NCBI GenBank assembly: GCA_023634235.1
Contig: JAMKCF010000164.1
Coordinates: 1-64,000 of the forward strand
DNA length: 64,000 bases
Reading direction: 5' to 3'
From: Pisaster brevispinus
Lineage: Eukaryota > Echinodermata > Asteroidea > Forcipulatida > Asteriidae
Shown: piece after piece, positions 57,258-64,000 of the stretch
Layout: each line of letters begins with the position of its first letter
Numbering within the stretch: the stretch's first letter is position 1
Notes under the pieces: generated by a model
Told to the model about the DNA's origin: nothing
Database searches by the model: none
What the model saw: the letters and a program-made list of their open reading frames with translations, nothing else
Translations under genes and position numbers: made by a program

Positions 57258-57474
57258 CACTCTAACAATTTCCGGATTAGAACTGACCCGGGTCTGGGTC
57301 CCGTGGGGCCTGATCCATTTCTGGGTCAATATGACCCGGAATCTGCGTCAAAATTACCAGTATGCCTAAACGGGTCAAAATGACGCAGGATCTGAGATAA
57401 AATCCCTTTTTGTTTTAACCCACTCTCCGGGTCTGACCCCACAAATGGATCAGGCCCCTTGGTTTTTTAAAGTG
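57258..57474. mobile_element. GACCC-family MITE, copy 7
   Basis: CACTCTAACAATTTCC at the left and GGTTTTTTAAAGTG at the right are inverted and flanked by TA (57256-57257, 57475-57476). It contains a perfect GGTCAATATGACC (57324-57336). Confidence 0.8.
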
Positions 57475-57539
57475 TACACCGAAGACATAGGGCCAAATAT
57501 CGATGCTCTGCTTTCCACAGAATTTAGCACTTACGGCCC

Positions 57540-57675
57540 GTAATTAAATTGAGGCTTTACTGCTCTGGAGTGCGAGGGTCGTGGGTTCGAGTCCCACCGA
57601 ATAGTATACCTAGCCTGTACATATCCCCCGCAGGACACGGGAAGCACTGAGTTTTTGTACAATGCTTATCACACA
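57540..57675 (+). repeat. tRNA-derived SINE (degenerate head)
   Basis: The B-box GGTTCGAGTCC (57584-57594) sits in a well-paired T-arm GTGGG...CCCAC. The downstream body has CAGGACACGGGAAGCACTGAG and GTACAATGCTTATCACAC, a layout I recall from sea-star SINEs. The A-box half is degenerate. Confidence 0.55.
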
Positions 57676-59960
57676 CCAGTTTATGAAGAAAAACAAAAAC
57701 AATTTAGTTTAATCGATATCGGTCGGATTCACCTGACGTCATAACAATAATCTTGGCTGCGCCATTTTTAGGGGTCAATGTTCCTAACATGTTATACAGT
57801 CAAGTGCGCATTTACAGGCGACGCGGTGTTTACACGCTTAACCATGATGTTCACGTGCATCGTCATACTCCCAAAATGGCGAGCTTTGCAGACAGTTACC
57901 GCGTGTGACGTAGGTGCAAAGGGGCCAATAACCCAAGCCCCCAAAAACATTGCTATAACTTATCTTGATTAGAGAGAATCTTCGATATACATCGGTATTG
58001 TCTACACCTCCTTCATTTTGTCAAAGAAAGTACTCAGATTAGAGGCAGTGGTTTTTTGGTAAGACGTTGCTGTACCTTATCTTTATTCCAAAAAAGATGC
58101 ATCAGTGTTGACCACATTTCCAATGTTGTACACAATCTTGATTCCTAGGGAGAGATCACTGGATGCGTCAAACATTACTAGTAACGTAGAACCTTAACTT
58201 TGATAAAATGCTGAGACAGTTATTTTATTAGCAGATTGAAGCAGCTTTTACACAATTTGCTCAAATACTGTACCTTATCTTCATTCAACCGAAATGTGGC
58301 GCGCCAAAAGTCACATTCAACCATCTGTGCCAGTGATTTCAACATACATAAAACACGTATGTGGCAACCCAACCAGGCATGATCTTTAAATCGAAAAAGT
58401 GGTCTTCGCTTCTTTCTTTTTTCTTGTCTTTTTTTCATTCTAGAGCTACCATAAAGAAATATTGACTCGTCTAATAATACTATGATAATTCTAACATTTC
58501 CAATGATATCATATTTCAATGAAATACTATCCTTGGGCAAAAAGTTGAACAGACCAGTCAGGTACCGTATATGATGTTTCGCACTGGTATGTCACATCAC
58601 CATATACGAGTCGTGGAACATGTCCGGGAAACGGGTAATGATCGTGCAGCTGTTGTAGCTTTTGAACATTACCGTGTTAATTGGAACATTGTTTTTTTTT
58701 ACAAATTTAAAAATGCTATTAAGTGGGAATTGATTTCCACGAATCAAAGAAATCTTAAAAGAGATTCAGTACACGCTGTTGCTCTGTGTGCACTCGAGTG
58801 TTGCTGGATGGATTTTGTATCCGACCCAGCTTAATCCATACCAGATGTCAGAAAGAAACAAATAAATGACATATCATAATTGATAACTGGGGACATTTTT
58901 AATAATGTGGACATCTGCTTGGATGCATGGATTGACCTACATACATACCAACAGCACACAAGTCAAACACCCGAGCTCTCTTAATGTGCAACCGACCAAA
59001 AATAGGTGGAGGGCACGCGGTACTGACGTCTGCCTCAAGAATCTGAAAGGTATTCACTTGATTACAGGTGTAACCATTAGCCAAGAACAAAGCTGTTAGG
59101 AAGAAGAAGAAGAGGGTTACACAAAATCACCACTAATGTATCAAATCTGTCCACTGTGTTCCCATTCTTTCAGAAGGGCTTGGTTTACAAATCGGCGTGT
59201 CTCCATACGAGACGACGCGAAAACATCAGCGTGAGTTATCGGCGTCTCGCTCTTTCCTAATCTCAGGTGAGGAAAACTATTGAGGTGCAACTGTCGGCAG
59301 TTTTTAATACACCGTAACCCAGATTGTCATTGAATAAACGAGTGGCGTCCTTAATATTTCTAGGTCCATCAACCGATGTCCTTTAACAGCTACAACGGAG
59401 CTTCCACAAATCCCTACCATCTAAATCCGTAAACTCTGGTTGTATTTCACTCTGTATACAAGTCTCTCCGACCATCCGACTTGAACATCTAACATGAACA
59501 CGTTTTTTTTCCCCCTTTCTTTCTCATTCTGTTTTCTCCTCCTTTATTGTTACCCAAACGCTGATTGATCGAAGTGTTTACACTCTGAAGGAAATAAATT
59601 ACCTGACAGTTGAGTTAACCACGGGTCCCGCGCCGAAGAAGACATGGCTCGAGTTACCCAGTTGCTGATGTAGGGCTTGAGATCCGATCGGAGATCTCCC
59701 AGGCACAACTTGCACACAAGGCGAGCTAGCCGTGTGCTGTATATCAACATGGCTTTACATTTTAGCGGACAATTTCGAAAAGGTATTCCCGGCACGAGCT
59801 CTGTTTTACGTGGCTTATTGGTTTGGAACCCGGCTTTCTGTCGCTAGATTCATTGCGCTCAGTCCAGTCCAGTGGTGCGTCGAGGAACATGCTAAACTTG
59901 GGTCTTGTTACCACCACATATTGGTCTTTGTTGATATATATATAAATAATTGAAGCAGAT
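57676..59960. other. Non-coding stretch
   Basis: No supported gene. A well-formed acceptor (TTCCCATTCTTTCAG, ending at about 59174) and a donor (GTGAGT at about 59232) bracket 57 bases open in two of three frames, but no product is recognised. CTCTTTCCTAATCTCAGGTGAGG follows at 59249-59271. Confidence 0.35.
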
Positions 59961-60430
59961 TTCATCATCATCATTACTTAGGCTGTGTTCATCCAGTGAA
60001 TGATGTAGCCCTCCTCATGAAAATGCCATTCATTTCTATTTCTTGCAGTTCTGGTCCATGTTGTTCCTGCATATACCCTGATGTCGTCTCTCCATCTTCT
60101 TCTCTGTCTACCTCTTTTCCTTTTCCCTGTCCTTGGTTGCCAGTCTATTATTCTTGTTGTCCATCTATTGTCATTTCTTCGGGCAGTGTGGTCCAGCCCA
60201 TCTCCATTTAGCTTGTTTTATTATCCTTATGATGTCTCTTACTCCCGTTTTCTTTCGTATTTCTGTGCATTTAACCCTGTCTCTAATTGAGATATGTAGC
60301 ATTTGTCTCTCCATTGCTCTTTGTGCTGTGCGGAGTTTATGTTCTATCAGTTTTGCTGTTGTCCATGTTTCTGCTCCATAAGTTATTGTTGGTAGCACAC
60401 ACTGATCATATACTTTAGCAGATTTGGGTC
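59961..60430 (-). mobile_element. RTE-type LINE, 5'-truncated 3' end
   Basis: The element includes the last coding part of a non-LTR reverse transcriptase, an almost absent 3' UTR and a TGA/ATG-type trinucleotide tail (GTAATGATGATGATG on the minus strand, 59977-59963). A tiny 3' UTR with a short simple-repeat tail is characteristic of the RTE clade. The 5' part of the element, including endonuclease and RT core, is missing beyond about 60430. Confidence 0.8.
59978..60428 (-). pseudogene. LINE reverse transcriptase C-terminus, frameshifted
   Basis: In frame 1 the fragment reads LPTITYGAETW, then LRTAQRAMERQML, IRDRVK, EIRKKTGV and KWRWAG, the thumb and C-terminal region of RTE/BovB-like reverse transcriptases. 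Immediately after KWRWAG, near 60190-60192, one extra base shifts the frame. The second frame then gives RRNDNRW, a basic stretch, RWRDDI, GTTWTRTARNRNEW and a stop at 59978-59980, in the order usual for this family. Upstream the frame meets TGA at about 60429-60431. The intact protein would nick chromosomal DNA and copy its own RNA. This copy is inactive through truncation and frameshift. The clade is fairly sure, the exact family is not. Confidence 0.88.
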
Positions 60431-61929
60431 AGGAATAAAACTCACGATCTAAAAGTAGATCTCATCGACAAAATGAGATCTCCAAAATTGTCTGTGGCTT
60501 CAATAAAGTCCTTTCATATTAGACAATCAGTCATAGCTCTGGATGTAGTTATTATTAGTATTTTTGTTTTATAAAGTTAATGAAGATTGCTGGAGATTCA
60601 GACATCAATGGTATTATTACACGAACGTTTCCAGGGATCGTTATTTTCGTGGTGTGTGAAAGAAGATACTTGATTACTGTTACGATTTTTTTTTCATCTT
60701 ATCTAGGGTTGCACTTCGGAATGTTCGAGCTATGGATCTCCGTTTCTTGAACTTGGGGCGGGGTCTTCTGTTTCCAGTTCCCTGGGGCTTCTGTCGCAGT
60801 GCCGTTTGCCAACCAGTCTGCTTAGCACAGGTGAGTTTTGCTTAGCATAAGTACATGTTTACCAACCAAACTATCTTGGGTACTTTTCCTGAATGTTGTG
60901 CCTCTCTCTACTCATTTGCACTTAGCAAAAACAAATTAGAAAGCCTGATTTCCGCTCATCCAGAAGCTCCATATCGTGAAATTCAGTGGCCCGGGGTTTC
61001 GGGCTTGTAAAAACCTTCGGGTATCGACTGCAACAACATTCAGGTAACAGAGCAAGAATAATGACTGCGTTACACAGGCGCCAACCTACCCATGCCTATA
61101 TGGTGAATGTTTGTGGCTAAGATAACAATGTAAGTTTACTTTAGTTCACATATCGACGCCAAGATGAATATCTGGGTCCCAGGCGTTTACCTAGGAATAT
61201 AGATTTCTGAGCTCCAACCGAATTAAGCTTGCAGGTAGAGAATAAACATCTTTCAGAGCATAAAACGCCAAATCAATTTTCAACACACACTATTAAAATT
61301 TAACTGGTTTAGTTTGTAGTCCGGGATTTATTATTATTTTTAGGGCACTTGCTCGAGAAAAAACGTCGCAGATGGGAAAAAGAACACAGTGTGGTTTTTT
61401 GTTATTTTCTCGTGTGTTTGTTTGGGTTTTTTTTTGTTTTTTCACTTCCAAATTTAATTTATTTTTTAATGATTGAACAGAATTTTAAAAGCCTTTTAAA
61501 AAATGTTACTACGGGGCTTTTTTGTGAACAGTTTACGCTTGATCGATAGACCGTCAAATTGTAATCTGCATTTTGCACATGGAGTACCGGTATCCCTGCT
61601 TGCTAAAGGACAGGGTATAATGGCAACGGCGGTCGTAACATTATTCAAAAGGGTCTCATTATTGCAATATTTGTTAATTTTCCGCGAGATTTTTTGTTTT
61701 TATAATTTTACATTTTGTGATGACCCAATATGAGTGAGTTTAACAACTTGTTATTGTTAAGTTTAATGATGGGCACCTTAAGTATCCTGGTCGGAAGTAT
61801 GACGTAATTCCGCTGTAAGCCACGCCCATTTCCTGCAAACTGGCTCCACTAATTACCAGAAACCCATAGAAGTAGTTTTGAGAGCTGGTTTTTCTAAGAT
61901 GATTTATGCAAGGAAAACAAAAACAATAG
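60431..61929. other. Non-coding stretch with a repeat M relative
   Basis: The region 60820-60960 has repeated TTAGCA words resembling repeat M at 33970. T-rich tracts lie at 61420-61445. The frame at 61349-61549 has no recognised family. Confidence 0.35.
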
Positions 61930-62135
61930 TTGGATTCTCGGTTCAAAGGGGACCTGACCCGTTTCATGGTCAGACTGACCCGGAATCCGTGTCAAAATGA
62001 CCCAGAAAAGGGTCAAACTGACGCAGAATCTTAGTTTAAATCCAAAAGTTGTTAACCACCTTCCGGGTCGGTCTGACCCAGAAATGGGTCGGGCTCCCTG
62101 TGACCCGGAATCCAGGTCAATTCTCGAAGACTATT
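61930..62135. mobile_element. GACCC-family MITE, copy 8
   Basis: This copy has the densest run of family words: GGTCAGACTGACC (61968-61980, perfect 3-spaced inverted repeat), GACCCAGAAAAGGGTCA, GACCCAGAAATGGGTC and GACCCGGAATCCAGGTC. The TIRs are worn. Confidence 0.75.
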
Positions 62136-62974
62136 GTGTCTCCCAAGAATTCAAAGTTTCCGTCATAAGAAATGCCTCCGATTTGAACGATGAAACGGGT
62201 GATTTGAGGTAGATGATTTCCAGCTTTTGAGCCGGAAGGAGTGAAAACTTTGAGCGTGCAGCTGGTGCGCACGCCGTACCGCAATGACTTATTTTACCCG
62301 TGTGTATCAATGGTTTCTGAGGGATGTTTTGCACTCAATTGGAAATAGTGAAAGCATTACGTTGAGCTACTTTTGTCCTCTTTTATTTCCCCCGGGTGTT
62401 TGAAGCTATTTACGTGGTTGTAAAGCGATTGCCATCGAAGTGATTGTGAAGACGCTGCCGGTGCGTCGCCCCTTTTGATGCTGATGACTATTTTTGTACT
62501 TGATTTGAAAGACGTCGCTATCAGGAGAGACAATCTGAACGTCTTTTAACGAGTTGGAAATTGTGTCTCGCACAACTTCCTCAATCATCACATTTACATT
62601 AAAACACAGTCAGACTACGCTTCACTTTAACTGAAGTCATATCTATCTTTATGTCCACGTGGTAGTCATATAAATAGGATACCGAGCCCGTTTCATTTTG
62701 CGTATGTTGTTGATTAAGGCCGGTTCCGACACCAGTCTCGGGTGACGGGACAGACGACAGTACTTGTGTGGAAAATTGAGCCCCGTTAGAGTCAAACTAT
62801 TTGGCAGGCAAAAGCTTTGTGGCAGGCATGTGTCAGACATCATATTACAGTTGTCAAATTGGACGAGATGTAACCAGAAAAACAAAGGCCATACATCAAA
62901 AAAGGAATTCACCGTAAAAATGAAACATCCCCTACCTCTTTTATTATAGGCTAAAGTGGGGGTACAGTCCTTTA
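62136..62974. other. Non-coding stretch
   Basis: No gene recognised. The minus-strand frame 62406-62591 has ATG and polar composition but no recognised motif. Confidence 0.35.
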
Positions 62975-63165
62975 TCTTCTGCGTGTGTGTGTGCCCTTAC
63001 ACATGCCAACTTACGGGGTACTTTTAACAATGGAACAATGGACCCCACAAGGCAATTTCAATAGGAACAATAAGGCCCCACAAGGGAATTCTTTAGAAAA
63101 GGGAACAATAGAACAACAATAGCAGTACCCCACAAACCGGATCCGTAAGGTTGTGTGTGTGTGTG
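62975..63165 (-). repeat. Dispersed repeat Rep1, copy 3
   Basis: Reverse complement of 780-960 with high identity: CCCTTACACATGCCAACTTA, GGGGTACTTTTAACAATGG, GGGAATTCTTTAGAAAAGGG, AACAATAGAACAACAATAGC and the GT tract at its end. Confidence 0.8.
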
Positions 63166-63301
63166 TGGTCTTACTGGAGCGCCCTTGTGTGGCAGAGACT
63201 GTTCTTGCGCCATATAAAAAAGTATTTCATTGAGCATTGTGAACGGGTGTTTGTCGTCTCTTATGTAACTATATGAGAACAAACTTGTCCCTATATATAA
63301 C

Positions 63302-63320
63302 CATAGAGCAATGCTCTATG
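63302..63320. repeat. 19-bp palindrome
   Basis: CATAGAGCA, one central base and TGCTCTATG. It is preceded by CTATATATAACC. Confidence 0.9.
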
Positions 63321-63607
63321 CTATAACCATGTGATACAGCAACACGTTGTTTGACGATTTCAAGTTAAGCATTTTGACCCAGCAAATTCCACATGCACGG
63401 GACATCATTCAAGTCTTGCTCGGAAACGGCCCATTCATATCAATGTCTTCAAACTGAGGCTTGAAAGAAAAACTATAGTCAGGTTCCCTTTAGGTGTAAC
63501 GAGTATCATTAAATGTCATGTGTGAACTGGGTATACAAGGTATATGAACATACAAATGGCTTGTTGGGGAGATGGATGACAAGATGATTCCAACGTGATG
63601 AAAGATA

Positions 63608-63765
63608 CACTCTAAAAACGCATGGGTCACTATTGACCCAGCTTCTGGGTCGTAGGGGGCCTGACTAGTTCCAGGGTCAGCCTGACCTTGAACTGGGTCA
63701 GGCCTCTTGGGACCTGGAGTCCGGAATCCGGGTCAAAGTTCTGACCCGGAAGTTTATTGATAGTG
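63608..63765. mobile_element. GACCC-family MITE, copy 9 (shortest with TA on both sides)
   Basis: CACTCTAAAAACGCATGGG at the left and GATAGTG at the right are flanked by TA (63606-63607, 63766-63767). Inside are GGTCAGCCTGACC (63675-63687) and GACCCAGCTTCTGGGTC. Confidence 0.8.
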
Positions 63766-63888
63766 TATAGTACCGAAACGTGCTCTTTAAACACAAACAC
63801 CAAAGCAGAACTTAACTAATGTGCGACTTTCTCAATTAAAGTCTTTATGTAATTTAGTTTATGTGGTCTTTATGTTATGCGAGGGTTG

Positions 63889-63937
63889 GTTGGTTGATTG
63901 ATTGATTGATCGATCGATCGATCGATCGATCGATCAA
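63889..63937 (+). repeat. (GATT)n then (GATC)n microsatellite
   Basis: A few GATT units are followed by about seven GATC units. The GATC part is self-complementary, so it can form slipped hairpins. Confidence 0.95.
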
Positions 63938-64000
63938 TGGGAGGTAAAAACAATGAAAAAATTATAATTTAGAGCACAAGAAAGAAAAACTGCAAAAAAT

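Noticed and set aside
57540..57610. Possible true tRNA gene
   Set aside because: The T arm is good but acceptor, D and anticodon arms cannot be paired. The following body is SINE-like.
1..64000. CRISPR array, bacterial operon or phage-like system
   Set aside because: No regularly spaced identical repeats with unique spacers, no operon-like gene packing. SINEs, a LINE, a PLE and MITEs indicate an animal nuclear genome.

Overview
The window looks like a gene-poor, repeat-dense stretch of an animal nuclear genome, AT-rich by eye, with one 100-base run of N (43404-43503) that marks an assembly gap. No intact host gene can be supported from the sequence alone. I infer a marine deuterostome, most likely an echinoderm and perhaps a sea star. 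That rests on resemblance, from memory, of several dispersed elements to sea-star repeats: the foldback at 55020-55357, the tRNA-derived SINEs at 28270-28522 and 57540-57675, and the fragments at 25270-25400 and 33970-34060. It has not been checked against any database.

Two pieces of recognisable protein-coding sequence are present, and both are dead retroelements. One is the N-terminal part of a Penelope-like element (PLE) protein on the minus strand (10748-11416). It abuts a palindromic AT-rich hairpin and inverted copies of a PLE-terminus-like sequence (10268-10758). The other is the last part of an RTE-type LINE reverse transcriptase on the minus strand (59961-60430), frameshifted once, with a very short 3' UTR and a trinucleotide tail.

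Most of the rest is non-autonomous DNA-element debris, and several families can be defined inside the window. The GACCC family has nine copies with CACTCTAAAAA-type inverted ends and TA target duplications. The foldback C family has six copies, four of which carry a perfect TGACGTCA octamer. The B family has four copies with a hairpin in the middle. The D family has one complete foldback and one half copy. A 756-bp hAT-like element at 44110-44865 has an 8-bp target duplication. Others are a 225-bp TIR element (56860-57084), a GTGTTA element (23868-24058), a 43-bp-arm foldback (24782-24899), and a family whose copies lie near the two window ends (742-960 and 62975-63165) and at 46920-47105.

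Tandem repeats include a zoned pentanucleotide block (4435-4697), a 41-42 bp minisatellite (40036-40262), a 232-bp near-identical duplication (9091-9554), an array of ATAA/TTAT hairpins (19570-20060), and many mono- to tetranucleotide tracts.

I found no convincing undescribed gene system. The observations most worth following are the short palindromes shaped like regulatory sites inside two repeat families (estrogen-receptor-like IR3 sites in the GACCC family, CRE octamers in the C family) and the PLE terminal structure with a hammerhead-like core.
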